Below are positions 42,621-52,144 of a stretch of 64,000 nucleotides of DNA, piece after piece (position 1 is the stretch's first letter; each line of letters starts with the position of its first letter). Position numbers and translations under genes: made by a program. This stretch comes from Paraburkholderia tuberum STM678 (GTDB taxonomy: Bacteria; Pseudomonadota; Gammaproteobacteria; Burkholderiales; Burkholderiaceae), in the NCBI RefSeq assembly GCF_902833905.1, contig NZ_CADFGP010000021.1, forward strand, positions 1 to 64,000, given 5' to 3'. Under the pieces are notes generated by a model that saw only the letters and a program-made list of their open reading frames with translations, was not told where the DNA came from and made no database searches.

Positions 42621-44516
42621 ATGCAATTTCATCTCAACGGTTTCCGGGTCGGCGATCCGACGATCGAGCCAGTCATCGGCAATGCGCATGCGGCGCAGAT
42701 GCCCGAGACGGTCGACGTGCTGATCGTCGGCAGCGGCCCTGCCGGACTCGTACTGGCGGCGCAGCTGTCGCAATTCCCGTCGATCGGCACGCGCGTCGTC
42801 GAGCGTCGCGACGGACCGTTGCAGATGGGTCAGGCCGATGGCGTGGCGTGCCGTACCGTCGAGATGTTCAATGCGTTCGGCCTCAGTGACCGCCTGCTGC
42901 AAGAAGCCTATTGGGTCAATGAAACAGTATTCTGGCGACCCGATGCAAATGACCGCGGCGCGATCAGTCGTACCGGCCGAGTTCAGGATACCGAAACAGG
43001 CCTTTCGGAATTTCCGCACGTCATCGTCAATCAGGCCCGCATCCAGGAATATCTGCTCGACGTGATGCGCCGCTCCGCGCGACGGATCGAACCGGACTAC
43101 GGCCTCGAAGTGGTCGACGTTCAGCGCGACGATACGCACGCATACCCGGTGCTGGTCACGCTGCGCCAGACCGATCCCGCGCGGCTCGACGAGACGATGT
43201 CCGTGCGTGCGCGCTATGTCGTCGGTTGCGACGGCGCTCGCAGCCGCGTACGCACCGCCATCGGACAAACGCTGCGCGGTGACGCGGCCAACCATGCGTG
43301 GGGCGTGATGGATGCGCTGGCGGTCAGCGACTTTCCGGACATCCGGCTGAAAGCGGCGATTCAGTCCGCGAGCAGGGGCAACCTGCTGATCATTCCGCGT
43401 GAAGGCGGATATCTGGTCCGCTTCTACGTCGACCTCGGCGACGTCACCCCGGAGAACCGCGACAGCATCAAGCAGATCACGGTCGATCGCATCATCGAGA
43501 CGGCGCAGCGCATCCTCCATCCCTATACGCTCGACGTAAAAGAAGTGGCGTGGTTCTCGGTCTATGAGGTCGGGCAGCGCCTCACCGACCGCTTCGACGA
43601 TGCCATCGCCGCCGACGGCACTTCGCGCGAGCCTCGCGTGTTCATCGCGGGCGACGCCTGCCACACGCATAGCGCCAAAGCGGGTCAGGGCATGAACGTG
43701 TCGATGCAGGACGGCTTCAATCTCGGCTGGAAGCTCGGCGCGGTGCTGGAGGGCCGCAGCGACGCCGCTCTGTTGCGCACGTATTCGGACGAGCGCCAAC
43801 CTATTGCGCAGGAGCTGATCGATTTCGACAAGGAATGGTCGGCGATGATGGCCGCGCCGCCGAAGGATCCGAACCGGCCCGAGGCGGGCGGCGTCGATCC
43901 CGCGGAGCTTCAGGCGTACTTCGTTCGCGCTGGCCGCTACACGGCTGGCGTCGCAACGCGTTACCGGCCGGCCACCCTGACCGGTGAAGCGACGCATCAG
44001 GCGCTCGCCAAAGGCTTTGCGATCGGTACGCGCTTTCACTCGTCGCCTGTCGTTCGCCTCGCTGATGCAAAACCGTTCCATCTAGGGCATGCCGCGCAAG
44101 CGGACGGCCGCTGGCGCCTGTACGCTTTCGCGGACGCGTCGCGTCGTGCGCTGGATGCGCTGTGCGAGCATCTCGACAAGTCGCCCGATTCCGTTTTGAG
44201 GCTCTTCACGCCGAAGGACGCCGACGTGGACAGCGTTCTCGATCTGCGCGCGGTGCTGCAACAGCCGCATCGCGAAGTCCGCCTCGAAGACGTCCCCGCC
44301 CTCCTGCTGCCGCGCAAGGGTCGCCACGGCCTCATCGACTACGAAAAGGCATTTACGAGCGACGCGACGACTGATATCTTCGACGAGCGCGGCATCGATC
44401 GCGAACAAGGTGCACTCGTCGTGGTACGTCCCGATCAATACGTGGCCCATGTTCTCCCATTGAATGCGTATGCGGAGTTGAACGCCTTCTTTCGGCCCAT
44501 CTTTCGCGTGCGTTAA
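42621..44516 (+). CDS. mobA: 3-hydroxybenzoate 4-monooxygenase-like flavoprotein
   Basis: A 631-residue phenol-hydroxylase-type flavin monooxygenase. MQFHLNGFRVGDP opens it; VLIVGSGPAGLVLAAQL binds FAD, VVGCDGARSRVRTAIG is the DG motif, FIAGDACHTHSAKAGQGMN the GD motif, and the last 200 residues form the thioredoxin-like domain ending VVVRPDQYVAHVLPL. Length and the N-terminal sequence match MobA of Comamonas, which turns 3-hydroxybenzoate into protocatechuate. The symbol is given on that basis; other meta-hydroxylated aromatics remain possible. A MarR regulator gene follows by 27 bp, and an inverted repeat lies at the start. Confidence 0.87.
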   Translation: MQFHLNGFRVGDPTIEPVIGNAHAAQMPETVDVLIVGSGPAGLVLAAQLSQFPSIGTRVVERRDGPLQMGQADGVACRTVEMFNAFGLSDRLLQEAYWVNETVFWRPDANDRGAISRTGRVQDTETGLSEFPHVIVNQARIQEYLLDVMRRSARRIEPDYGLEVVDVQRDDTHAYPVLVTLRQTDPARLDETMSVRARYVVGCDGARSRVRTAIGQTLRGDAANHAWGVMDALAVSDFPDIRLKAAIQSASRGNLLIIPREGGYLVRFYVDLGDVTPENRDSIKQITVDRIIETAQRILHPYTLDVKEVAWFSVYEVGQRLTDRFDDAIAADGTSREPRVFIAGDACHTHSAKAGQGMNVSMQDGFNLGWKLGAVLEGRSDAALLRTYSDERQPIAQELIDFDKEWSAMMAAPPKDPNRPEAGGVDPAELQAYFVRAGRYTAGVATRYRPATLTGEATHQALAKGFAIGTRFHSSPVVRLADAKPFHLGHAAQADGRWRLYAFADASRRALDALCEHLDKSPDSVLRLFTPKDADVDSVLDLRAVLQQPHREVRLEDVPALLLPRKGRHGLIDYEKAFTSDATTDIFDERGIDREQGALVVVRPDQYVAHVLPLNAYAELNAFFRPIFRVR

Positions 44517-44543
44517 ACCACAACGAAACCCAAACCTCCGAAA

Positions 44544-44984
44544 TTGCCGATCAAACCCGAAGACGCCGGCGCGCTCCCCAAATTTACTGGCAGCCTGGTG
44601 CGCCGTGCCCAACAGCGCCATGCAGCGGTCTGGCTGAGCGAGGTTTCCGCGGAGATCACGAGCGTGCAGTACGCGGCGCTCGAGGTCTTGCACGAGACGC
44701 CTGGCGTCAGTCAGCGGCAACTCGGAGACAAACTCGACGTGGATCGTTCGACGATTGCCGATCTCGTTGCACGCATGGTGCGCAACGGCCAGATCGAGCG
44801 CGCCGACGATCCTGTCGACAAGCGCAGTTATGTGCTGTTTCTCACCACTGCCGGTAAGAAGCAGCTCTCGGCCTTGCGTCCGCGCGTCGAGCAGGTCGAG
44901 CGCATTCTCACTGAAAGGCTGACGGCAAGCGAATTGGCGCAGTTGCGCCGGCTGCTTTCGGCACTGTTGCCGCCGCGGGCTTGA
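44544..44984 (+). CDS. MarR family regulator (MobR-like)
   Basis: A 146-residue MarR protein. The winged helix-turn-helix is VSQRQLGDKLDVDRSTIADLVARMVRNGQIERADDPVDKRSYVLFLT, shown here in order: VSQRQLGDKLDVDRST for the helices and DDPVDKRSY for the wing, flanked by dimerisation helices. The start is TTG. It is co-directional and 27 bp behind the mobA-like gene. In Comamonas testosteroni a MarR protein, MobR, represses mobA until 3-hydroxybenzoate binds, and the same relation is inferred here. Confidence 0.88.
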   Translation: MPIKPEDAGALPKFTGSLVRRAQQRHAAVWLSEVSAEITSVQYAALEVLHETPGVSQRQLGDKLDVDRSTIADLVARMVRNGQIERADDPVDKRSYVLFLTTAGKKQLSALRPRVEQVERILTERLTASELAQLRRLLSALLPPRA

Positions 44985-45548
44985 TGCGCTTGCTTCTGAA
45001 GACCGCCTGCCGTCGCGGTCTGCCAGACAGCGCCTCCATTTCGGCTCCCATAGCCCCCTCCCCGCCGCCTGGTTAGAACCGGGTGCCTTTCCAGAACAAA
45101 TGACGGACGACGCATGCGAGCCCGCACGTCTGTTCCGGCACGCAACCTGAAACGAAAACCGCGCCAGCGGACATTCGCACGTTCCGGCGTCCGCCAACCC
45201 CGCTGCGGCTCGCTTCATGCCAGCGCGGCGATCGCGCTTGGCTTATTCCAGCAGCGCCATGCACGTCGTACCGCCGCTTACGCTCAAGCGCGATAACGAT
45301 AGCGCTCGATATTATTTGTGCACTAACGAGCGCCTCTCTACGATCTCCGGACCTACACTTCGATCTCTTTTCAAAACATGGCTACGACAAAAGCGATCCT
45401 GACCGTTTATCACGGCGCCACGCTGCCGGCATGGGATGGCGCGCCCCAGCACTAACCTGACGCACGAACAACGCGCGACTCACGCCGCGGCGCTTCGGCC
45501 GCCGCGCATCCTGCCTTCTTCATTGCCCTCCTGATCGTATCGTCCGTC
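44985..45548. other. Intergenic stretch before the sulfonate-type binding protein
   Basis: No convincing gene was found in 564 bases. The plus-strand frames translate to Arg/Ala/Cys-rich nonsense. The part 45290-45380 is relatively AT-rich and is where a promoter would sit. A 25-codon frame (45378-45455, MATTKAILTVYHGATLPAWD) lies about 90 bp before the next gene; it could be a leader peptide but has no clear ribosome-binding site. Confidence 0.4.
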
Positions 45549-46514
45549 ATGTCCATTAACAGAACGCTCCACGACCGCCGCATCTTCCTGAAACTTTCGC
45601 TCGGCGCCGCAGCGGCCGCGGCAGCACCGCTTTCGTTCGCGCAAGGCAACGCGCGCACGCTGCGCGTCGGCAATCAGAAGGGTTACCTGAATCTGCTGAA
45701 GGGCCGCGGCACCCTCGAAAAACGGCTCGCGCCGCTGCACGTATCGGTTACATGGACCGAGTTCGCGGCGGGCCCCGTGCAACTGGAAGCACTGAACGTC
45801 GGCTCGATCGATTTCGGCGACGTCGGCGAAGCACCGCCGATCTTCGCACAGGCCGCCGGCGCACCGTTGGCCTATGTGGCGGCGACCGTCAAGCGGCCGC
45901 GGTCGGAAGCGGTGCTGGTGCCGCCGCAATCGACGATCCGCTCGGTCGCGGACCTGAAGGGCAAACGGATCGCGCTCAACAAAGGCAGCAACGTCCACTA
46001 CTTTCTCGTCAAGCTACTGCGCCAGCGTGGCCTGCAATACGGCGACGTAAAGCTCGTGTTCCTCGCGCCCGCCGATGCACGCGCCGCGTTCGAGCGGGCG
46101 TCGATCGACGCGTGGGTCATCTGGGATCCTTTCTTCGCCGCGGCGGAGCAATCGCTCGGCGCTCGCGTGATTGCCGATGCAAGCGGCGTAGTCGGCAATC
46201 GGGCGTTCTACTTCTCGTCGCAGAGTTATGCGGCGAACAATCCCGACGTGGTCCGGATCCTGATCGAAGAACTCGACAAGGTCGATCAGTGGGGCAAGCA
46301 GAACAAGGATCAGCTCGCCAGCGAACTCGCGCAGCTATGGGGTCTGCCGAAGCAGGTCGTGGACGTGGCGGTGCAGCGTCAACAGTTCGGCACGCAGCCG
46401 ATTACCCGCGCGATTCTCGGCGAGCAGCAACAGATCGCCGAGACGTTCCTCGATCTCGGCCTGATTCCGAAGCACGTCGACGTGCTGAAGGCGGCGCCTT
46501 CGAATCTCGCGTAG
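45549..46514 (+). CDS. Aliphatic sulfonate/nitrate-type ABC substrate-binding protein (SsuA-like)
   Basis: A 321-residue periplasmic protein. A signal peptide (RIFLKLSLGAAAAAAAPLSF, cut after SFA) precedes the SsuA fold: LRVGNQKGYLNLLKGRGTLEK, TWTEFAAGPVQLEALNVGSIDFGDVGEAPPIFAQ (key segments FAAGP and GDVGE), GKRIALNKGSNVHYFLVKLL and IDAWVIWDPFFAAAE. These are diagnostic of the sulfonate-binding branch. The permease and ATPase genes are not adjacent, so it must work with components encoded elsewhere. It is convergent with the MFS exporter gene. Confidence 0.88.
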   Translation: MSINRTLHDRRIFLKLSLGAAAAAAAPLSFAQGNARTLRVGNQKGYLNLLKGRGTLEKRLAPLHVSVTWTEFAAGPVQLEALNVGSIDFGDVGEAPPIFAQAAGAPLAYVAATVKRPRSEAVLVPPQSTIRSVADLKGKRIALNKGSNVHYFLVKLLRQRGLQYGDVKLVFLAPADARAAFERASIDAWVIWDPFFAAAEQSLGARVIADASGVVGNRAFYFSSQSYAANNPDVVRILIEELDKVDQWGKQNKDQLASELAQLWGLPKQVVDVAVQRQQFGTQPITRAILGEQQQIAETFLDLGLIPKHVDVLKAAPSNLA

Positions 46515-46547
46515 GCGTATGGGCGGCGCAACGACGCCGCAGCCGCG

Positions 46548-47948
46548 TCAACGCTCGGAGACCGGCCGCGTTGGCGTAGCCTGCTGTTCCGGCGGGGCGT
46601 CGCTGTGCTCCGTCATACGCCGCACCGAACTCACGCCGGCCGCGATCAACGCGAGCGCCGCGGCAATGCCGGCAATCAACGTGAGGTGCCGGCCATGCAC
46701 GAGTCCGAACACGATGGACACCGCCACCGCGCCGCTCGACTGGCCGAGCAGACGACCCATCGATTGCAGGCCGGACGCGCCGCCGCTGCGATGCCGCGGC
46801 GCACTGCCGATGATCACGCGGTTGTTCGGCGACTGAAAGATACCGAAGCCGAGGCCGCAGACCGCGAGCCGCCACACGATGTCGAAACGCGTCGCCGTCT
46901 CGCCGAGCTGGCAGAGCATCGCGAGTCCGCACCCGAACACGACGAGCCCGACGCTGCTGATGCGTCCCGGCGCCCACCGATCGGACAGCCGGCCCGCGAC
47001 CGGTGCGATCAACGCGGTCACGAGCGGCCACGGCGTCAGCAGAATGCCGGTCTGTGTTTCCGACAGCTTCAGCGTCTGCTCGAAGTAGAACGGCAGCATG
47101 ATGTACGCCATCGTCTGCGCCGCGAACGAGAAGATCGACGTCGCCATCGACAATGAAAACACCGGCATGCGCAGCAGGTCGATGGGCAGCATCGGGGTCG
47201 CGAGCCGGCTTTCGCGTCGCACGAACAGCACGCCGGCCACCAAGGCGATCGCGACCATCACGGCGCCGCGCTGCGTCGCGCCCGCCTGGTTGAATGCCGC
47301 GAGACCGGAGATCAGCAGGCCGAATGTGAGCGCGTTGAGCAGGACGCTCAGGCCGCTCAGGCGAGCCCCCGAGGTCGGCGTCGCGGGCAACGTGCGCGCG
47401 CCGATCGACAGCGCCAGCACGCCGAGCGGCACGTTGACGAGGAACAGCCACTGCCAGTGCGCGACCGCCAGAATCGCCGACGCGATACTCGGCCCCGCCG
47501 CCGCCGAAACGGCCACCACCAGCGACGAATAGCCGACGCCGACGCCAAGCCGTGCCTTCGGGAAGACGAAGCGCACCAGCGCGATATTCACGCTCATGAT
47601 GCCGGCCGCGCCGAAGCCCTGAAACACGCGAGCGACCGCAAGCACCAGCAGCGTGTGCGCATTCGCGCAGGCGAACGACGCCAGCGTGAAAAGTGCGAGT
47701 CCGTAGCAGTAGACCCGTTTGTAGCCGAGGCTGTCCCCGAGCACCGCGAGCGGCAGCAAGGACACCGTGATCGCCAGCTGATACGCGTTGACGACCCAGA
47801 TCGCGCTTGCGGGCGATACCGCGAGGTCGTTGCTGATGGTGGGCAGCGCGACGTTGACGATCGAGGTGTCGAGCACCGACATCGTCATCGCGATGGCGAT
47901 CGCAATGTACGCAAACGCACGTTGGGGATTGGGCAGGCCGTCGGTCAT
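46548..47948 (-). CDS. MFS multidrug exporter, DHA2 (EmrB/QacA) family
   Basis: A 466-residue transporter, very hydrophobic throughout. Motif C and helix 1 read AIAMTMSVLDTSIVNVALPTIS, followed by IWVVNAYQLAITVSLLPLAVLGDSLGYKRVY (motif A: GDSLGYKR) and RVFQGFGAAGIMSVNIALVR, the standard DHA2 signatures. It should expel drugs or toxic metabolites with protons. The start MTDGLPNPQRAFAY is used; the upstream frame is Arg/Cys-rich and unlikely. It is divergent from the DUF488 gene, and no dedicated regulator gene is beside it. Confidence 0.9.
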   Translation of the reverse strand: MTDGLPNPQRAFAYIAIAIAMTMSVLDTSIVNVALPTISNDLAVSPASAIWVVNAYQLAITVSLLPLAVLGDSLGYKRVYCYGLALFTLASFACANAHTLLVLAVARVFQGFGAAGIMSVNIALVRFVFPKARLGVGVGYSSLVVAVSAAAGPSIASAILAVAHWQWLFLVNVPLGVLALSIGARTLPATPTSGARLSGLSVLLNALTFGLLISGLAAFNQAGATQRGAVMVAIALVAGVLFVRRESRLATPMLPIDLLRMPVFSLSMATSIFSFAAQTMAYIMLPFYFEQTLKLSETQTGILLTPWPLVTALIAPVAGRLSDRWAPGRISSVGLVVFGCGLAMLCQLGETATRFDIVWRLAVCGLGFGIFQSPNNRVIIGSAPRHRSGGASGLQSMGRLLGQSSGAVAVSIVFGLVHGRHLTLIAGIAAALALIAAGVSSVRRMTEHSDAPPEQQATPTRPVSER

Positions 47949-48122
47949 GGTGCAAGCGGGTCGAAAGAAAATGCGCGGGCGACTGCGTGCGGCGCGGGCG
48001 CCGTCGCGGGTGCATTGTTGCAACTTCGACTCGTACCTGAATCGGGACACAGTTGACGTTACTGCGCCGCACGTTGTAAGTCTGTAGGGATCGACGCCGC
48101 TATCAGCGCCGGCGAAGCACAC

Positions 48123-48671
48123 ATGGAAACGAAACGCCCTTTTTTCACGATCGGCCACTCGACGCGTCCGTTGCAGGAATTCGTCGACTTACTGAAAGGC
48201 GAGCAGATCGCCTTGCTCGTCGACGTGCGCAGCATCCCGCGCTCGCGGACCAACCCGCAGTTCAATCGCGACACGCTGCCCGCCTCGCTCGCACCGGAAC
48301 ATATCGACTACATGCATCTCGCCGCGCTCGGCGGACGCCGCAGCAGGCGCAAGGTTGACGCGCCGTCGCCGAATGCGTACTGGACGCATCCGGCCTTTCG
48401 CAACTATGCCGACTATGCAATGAGCGACGCATTCCGCGACGGGCTGGCGCAACTTCTGACGCTCGGTCATCGGCAGCGCTGCGCGATCATGTGCTCGGAG
48501 GCGGTCTGGTGGCGCTGCCACCGGCGTATCATTACGGACTATCTGCTGATGCACGATAAAACCGTGCTGCACATCATGGACGCACATCACACGAACGCCG
48601 CCACGATGACACCGGGCGCCGAGCCCCAGGCCGACGGCACGCTGATCTATCCGGCTCAGGCGCAGAACTGA
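48123..48671 (+). CDS. DUF488 family protein
   Basis: A 182-residue soluble protein starting FFTIGHSTRPLQEFVDLLKG, with VDVRSIPRSRTNPQFNRDTL, YMHLAALGGRR and MCSEAVWWRCHRRIITDYL near the C-terminus. These are the conserved blocks of DUF488, whose paired CSE and CHR residues suggest a metal- or nucleic-acid-related role that has not been established. It is divergent from the DHA2 exporter gene and followed 45 bp later by a small gene in the same direction. Confidence 0.9.
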   Translation: METKRPFFTIGHSTRPLQEFVDLLKGEQIALLVDVRSIPRSRTNPQFNRDTLPASLAPEHIDYMHLAALGGRRSRRKVDAPSPNAYWTHPAFRNYADYAMSDAFRDGLAQLLTLGHRQRCAIMCSEAVWWRCHRRIITDYLLMHDKTVLHIMDAHHTNAATMTPGAEPQADGTLIYPAQAQN

Positions 48672-48716
48672 GCCGACTCACGACACGACTGCGCACCAGT
48701 CACCTCGCACCGCTTT

Positions 48717-48875
48717 ATGGCTGTTACCACCAAACGTCCGTCGAAACTCGACACGTCGCTCGATCCGTCGCCGCGCAATATCGCGTGGTTCAAGCGCAAT
48801 GCCTGGTTCGAGGGCGCGGTGCTGCCGACGTTGCGCGAGCACGTGGCGACGGTGTTGGCGGGCGGCGAGCTTTGA
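48717..48875 (+). CDS. Small hypothetical protein (52 residues)
   Basis: The frame reads MAVTTKRPSKLDTSLDPSPR, then NIAWFKRNAWFEGAVLPTLR and a short helical end to AGGEL. It is basic, with no signal peptide. Codon use looks real (strong G/C in third positions) and it follows the DUF488 gene in the same direction, but no strong ribosome-binding site was seen. I do not recognise the family; it could also be the tail of a deleted gene. Confidence 0.45.
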   Translation: MAVTTKRPSKLDTSLDPSPRNIAWFKRNAWFEGAVLPTLREHVATVLAGGEL

Positions 48876-49166
48876 GCGCCGCGCACCCATCCGCGCGATC
48901 GGCCGCTCGTGGTAAACACGCATCCTGACCCGGCGTCCCAATCTTCGGAACGGTTACGGGTATACATGGATTAGGAGTCGCTACCGCACTGCACTAACAT
49001 TTTTCCGGTACCGCACGGCTCGTATCGAGCGCTTCCGAATCGGGGTTGCACGTCCCACGCCAAACTCTCGCGCTGCCCCGCGAACTCCCGGTGCCGTCCA
49101 GCATCTGCACGCAATCGACGCAACGTCGACCACATCGACCAATGAAGACAAGAACCGGAGGATCAG

Positions 49167-50276
49167 ATGGCACAGCAACGGGATGACGATCAGAAAAACA
49201 GCGGCAACGGTTTCAGCACGGCGCGGCGGGGGCTGATGCAGGGCGCGGGACTCGGCGCAGCGCTTTCGCTGATGGGCGCGCTAGGCGGCGCGGGCGGTCT
49301 GATCGGCACCGCGCAGGCAGCGCAGACGGCTTTTCCGTCGCACAAGAAGTGGAGGATCGTGTTCGTCAATCACGTCACCACCAACCCGTTCTTCGTGCCC
49401 ACGCAGTACGGCATTCAGGATGCCTGCTCGCTACTCGACATGGATTATCAGTGGACCGGCTCGGCCACTTCGGACGCGGGCGAAATGGTCCGCGCCGTGA
49501 ACTCGGCGATTGCCGCGAAGGCCGACGCCATCGCGGTGCCGATCGTCGATCCGAGCGCTTTCGACAAGCCCATCCTGGCCGCGCTCGACGCCGGAATTCC
49601 GGTGTTCGCGTACAACGCCGACGCGCCGCGCGGCAAGAAGAATCCGCGCCTCGCGTATATCGGCCAGGACCTGTATCTGTCGGGCTACCAGATGGGCGAG
49701 CGCATCGTCAGTCTGATCGACAGCGGCATGGTCGGGCTGTTCATCGCCACGCCGGGGCAGCTCAACATCCAGCCGCGTCTGGACGGTGCGAGCGACGCCA
49801 TCAAGAAGTCCGGCAAGAAGATCGACATCCAGACCGTGGCCACGGGCGCGACCGTCAACGAGGAGCTGTCGAAGATCAAGGCGTTCTACCTGGGCCACCA
49901 GGACCTGAAAGGCATGTTCGCGGTGGATGCGGGCAGCACGCAGGGCGTCGCGCAGGTGATGAAAGAGTCGAACCTGCCGTCCAAAGGCGTGCACGGCGGC
50001 GGCTTCGACCTGCTGCCGAGCACGATCCAGCTGATCCACGAAGGTTTCCTCGACTTCACCATCGATCAGCAGCCCTACGTCCAGGGTTTCTATACGGTGA
50101 TGGAGGCGTTCGTGTTCCTCAGCTCCGGCGGCCTCGTCGGCCCGGCCGACATCAACACCGGCCTGAAATTCGTGACGAAGGATAACGTCGAGCCGTACCT
50201 GAATACCTCGACGCGCTATGAAGGCAAGACCGACAAGGAGCAAATCGTTCCGAGATCCGGCGCAATCAAGTCCTGA
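49167..50276 (+). CDS. Sugar ABC transporter substrate-binding protein (RbsB/FrcB type)
   Basis: A 369-residue periplasmic protein. It has a long Tat-like leader (TARRGLMQGAGLGAALSLMG, cut after TAQA) and a Peripla_BP_4 fold: WRIVFVNHVTTNPFFVPTQYG, a DxxxQ-like SDAGEMVRAVNSAIAAKADAIAV, GIPVFAYNADAP and LAYIGQDLYLSGYQMGERI. It should deliver a pentose, hexose or sugar alcohol to the permease encoded next. GGAGG precedes the ATG. Its TGA overlaps the ATG of the permease gene. The FrcBCA fructose system of rhizobia has the same gene set. Confidence 0.9.
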   Translation: MAQQRDDDQKNSGNGFSTARRGLMQGAGLGAALSLMGALGGAGGLIGTAQAAQTAFPSHKKWRIVFVNHVTTNPFFVPTQYGIQDACSLLDMDYQWTGSATSDAGEMVRAVNSAIAAKADAIAVPIVDPSAFDKPILAALDAGIPVFAYNADAPRGKKNPRLAYIGQDLYLSGYQMGERIVSLIDSGMVGLFIATPGQLNIQPRLDGASDAIKKSGKKIDIQTVATGATVNEELSKIKAFYLGHQDLKGMFAVDAGSTQGVAQVMKESNLPSKGVHGGGFDLLPSTIQLIHEGFLDFTIDQQPYVQGFYTVMEAFVFLSSGGLVGPADINTGLKFVTKDNVEPYLNTSTRYEGKTDKEQIVPRSGAIKS

Positions 50277-51280
50277 TGAATACAGTGAACGAAACCAGCA
50301 AAGCGGTCCGCGCGTCCCGGCGCGCGGGCGTTTCCTTCGCGTCTCAATGGGCGGCCGAGCTGCGCATCCTGCTCGTGGCCGTGTTGCTGGCCGCCTACTT
50401 CGAATTCGCAAACCACGATTTCCTGCTCACCAACGCGAGCCTCGTCAACCTGTCGCAGTTCATCGCGCCGGTGGCGATCATCGCGTTCGGCGAAATCATG
50501 TTGATGATCGGCGGCGACATCGATCTGTCGGCGGGCATGGTGTTCGCGTTCGCGCCATTCATGATGGTGTTCGCGAATGACGCGGGCGCGCCGATGTGGC
50601 TCGCCGTGATCGCGGGGCTCGTCGCCGCGGGAATCGTCGGCTTCGTGAACGGGGCGGTGTCGGTTTGGCTGCGGCTGCCCTCGTTCGTTACGACGCTCGG
50701 CACGCTCTTTCTGATCAACGGTATCACGCTCACGATCTCGCGCGGCACGCCCGCCGCCACGCCGGGATCGCCCACCTTCGCCGCGTTCATGGGCGCGTGG
50801 GGCTACAGCGAGATCATCTGGACCCTGGTGATCGCGGCCGCGATGCACGTGCTGTTGCGACATACACGCTGGGGCCTGCATACGCAGGCCGCGGGCGCGA
50901 ATCCGCTCGGCGCGAGCGAGGCCGGCATACATGTGAAGCGACTGCGCCTCGGCAACTTCGTCCTCGCCGCGGTGCTGGCGGGCTTCACCGGCATGCTCGA
51001 AGCCTTTCGCATTACCTCGATCGACCCGCAGGCCGGCGGCAACCAGATCATGTTCCTTGCCGTGGCCGCCGCCGTGATCGGCGGCACGCCGCTCACCGGC
51101 GGCTCGGGCACCATCGTGGGCGGGCTCATCGGCGCAGCGGTGCTCGGTATTCTGAACGACGGCTTTACACTGATCGGTATCAACGCGTTTACGTTCAACA
51201 TCATTCTTGGCGCCGCGATTCTGGCGGCGATGATCTTCAACATCCACGTCGGGCGCATTCGCCGCAAGGGTGGACGATGA
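50276..51280 (+). CDS. Sugar ABC transporter permease (RbsC/FrcC type)
   Basis: A 334-residue inner-membrane protein with about eight to ten helices and the BPD_transp_2 motifs EIMLMIGGDIDLSAGMVFAF, PSFVTTLGTLFLINGITLTISRG (core TLGT), GANPLGASEAGIHVKRLRLG, and AVAAAVIGGTPLTGGSGTIVGGLIGAAVLGI (key GGTPLTGGSGT). It forms the transmembrane channel as a homodimer. The start overlaps the binding-protein stop, and the stop overlaps the ATPase start (ATGA), so the three genes are coupled. Confidence 0.92.
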   Translation: MNTVNETSKAVRASRRAGVSFASQWAAELRILLVAVLLAAYFEFANHDFLLTNASLVNLSQFIAPVAIIAFGEIMLMIGGDIDLSAGMVFAFAPFMMVFANDAGAPMWLAVIAGLVAAGIVGFVNGAVSVWLRLPSFVTTLGTLFLINGITLTISRGTPAATPGSPTFAAFMGAWGYSEIIWTLVIAAAMHVLLRHTRWGLHTQAAGANPLGASEAGIHVKRLRLGNFVLAAVLAGFTGMLEAFRITSIDPQAGGNQIMFLAVAAAVIGGTPLTGGSGTIVGGLIGAAVLGILNDGFTLIGINAFTFNIILGAAILAAMIFNIHVGRIRRKGGR

Positions 51281-52110
51281 TGGACCAATCGCAAACCTCC
51301 TCCGCGGGCGCCAATGCCACGGCCGCTGCGCGCAGCGCGCCGAACGCCCCGCTCGCGCTGCGCGGCGACAGCCTCGTCAAACGCTTCGGCGCGGTGACGG
51401 CGCTCGATGGCGTCTCGCTCACGCTCGGCAAGGGCGAGATCCTCGGCATACTCGGCGACAACGGCGCGGGCAAGTCCACGCTCGTGAAGATCCTCACGGG
51501 CTTTCATCAGCAAACGAGCGGCACGCTCCACATCGACGGCGAGGAGACGCTGTTGCGCTCGGTCGATCACGCGCGTTCGCTCGGCATCGAATGCGTGTAT
51601 CAGGATCTCGCGCTCGCGAATTCGCTGAGTATTTACCACAACATGTTCCTGAACCGCGAAATCGTGCGGCGCGGGCCGTTCAGGCTGCTCGACCACAAAC
51701 GGATGCGCGAGCGCGCGGCGCAATGCCTCGACGATATCGGCGTGCACGTGCCTTCGGTGGATTTGCCCGTGGAGCGTCTTTCGGGCGGCCAGCGCCAGGC
51801 GATCGCCGTGGCGCGCGCCGTGCATTCGAACGCGAAAATCCTGTTGCTCGACGAACCGCTCGCCGCGATGGGCGCGCGCGAGGCGGGACTCATCATCGAC
51901 CTACTGATGCGCTTGAAGGAAAAAGGCGGCCTCTCGATCATCATGATCATGCACAACTATGCGCAGACGCTCGATATCGCGGATCGCATCATGTTGATGC
52001 AGCGAGGGCGCGTGACCTACGAGCAACAGAGCGCGCTGACTTCGGTGGCGGAGCTGATGGACATCGTGCAGCGGGAATACCGGGCCATGCGCGCCGGCGG
52101 CGCACAGTGA
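51277..52110 (+). CDS. Sugar ABC transporter ATPase, single-domain (FrcA type)
   Basis: A 277-residue ATPase with one nucleotide-binding domain: Walker A GDNGAGKST, Q-loop VYQDLAL, signature LSGGQRQAIAVARA, Walker B ILLLDEPLAAMG, H-loop MIMHNY. RbsA-type partners are double-length, about 500 residues; a single-domain ATPase is the FrcA pattern and points to fructose-like sugars, though this is not proof. The first 30 residues are a hydrophilic Ala/Ser extension. No sugar kinase or regulator gene is in the operon. Confidence 0.9.
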   Translation: MMDQSQTSSAGANATAAARSAPNAPLALRGDSLVKRFGAVTALDGVSLTLGKGEILGILGDNGAGKSTLVKILTGFHQQTSGTLHIDGEETLLRSVDHARSLGIECVYQDLALANSLSIYHNMFLNREIVRRGPFRLLDHKRMRERAAQCLDDIGVHVPSVDLPVERLSGGQRQAIAVARAVHSNAKILLLDEPLAAMGAREAGLIIDLLMRLKEKGGLSIIMIMHNYAQTLDIADRIMLMQRGRVTYEQQSALTSVAELMDIVQREYRAMRAGGAQ

Positions 52111-52144
52111 GCCCGCCGCGGCCCGCGACACCGCGCAACTCAGA

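Noticed and set aside
45378..45455. 25-codon leader peptide before the SsuA-like gene
   Set aside because: No Shine-Dalgarno sequence and no codon run (such as Cys or Met) that would suggest attenuation.
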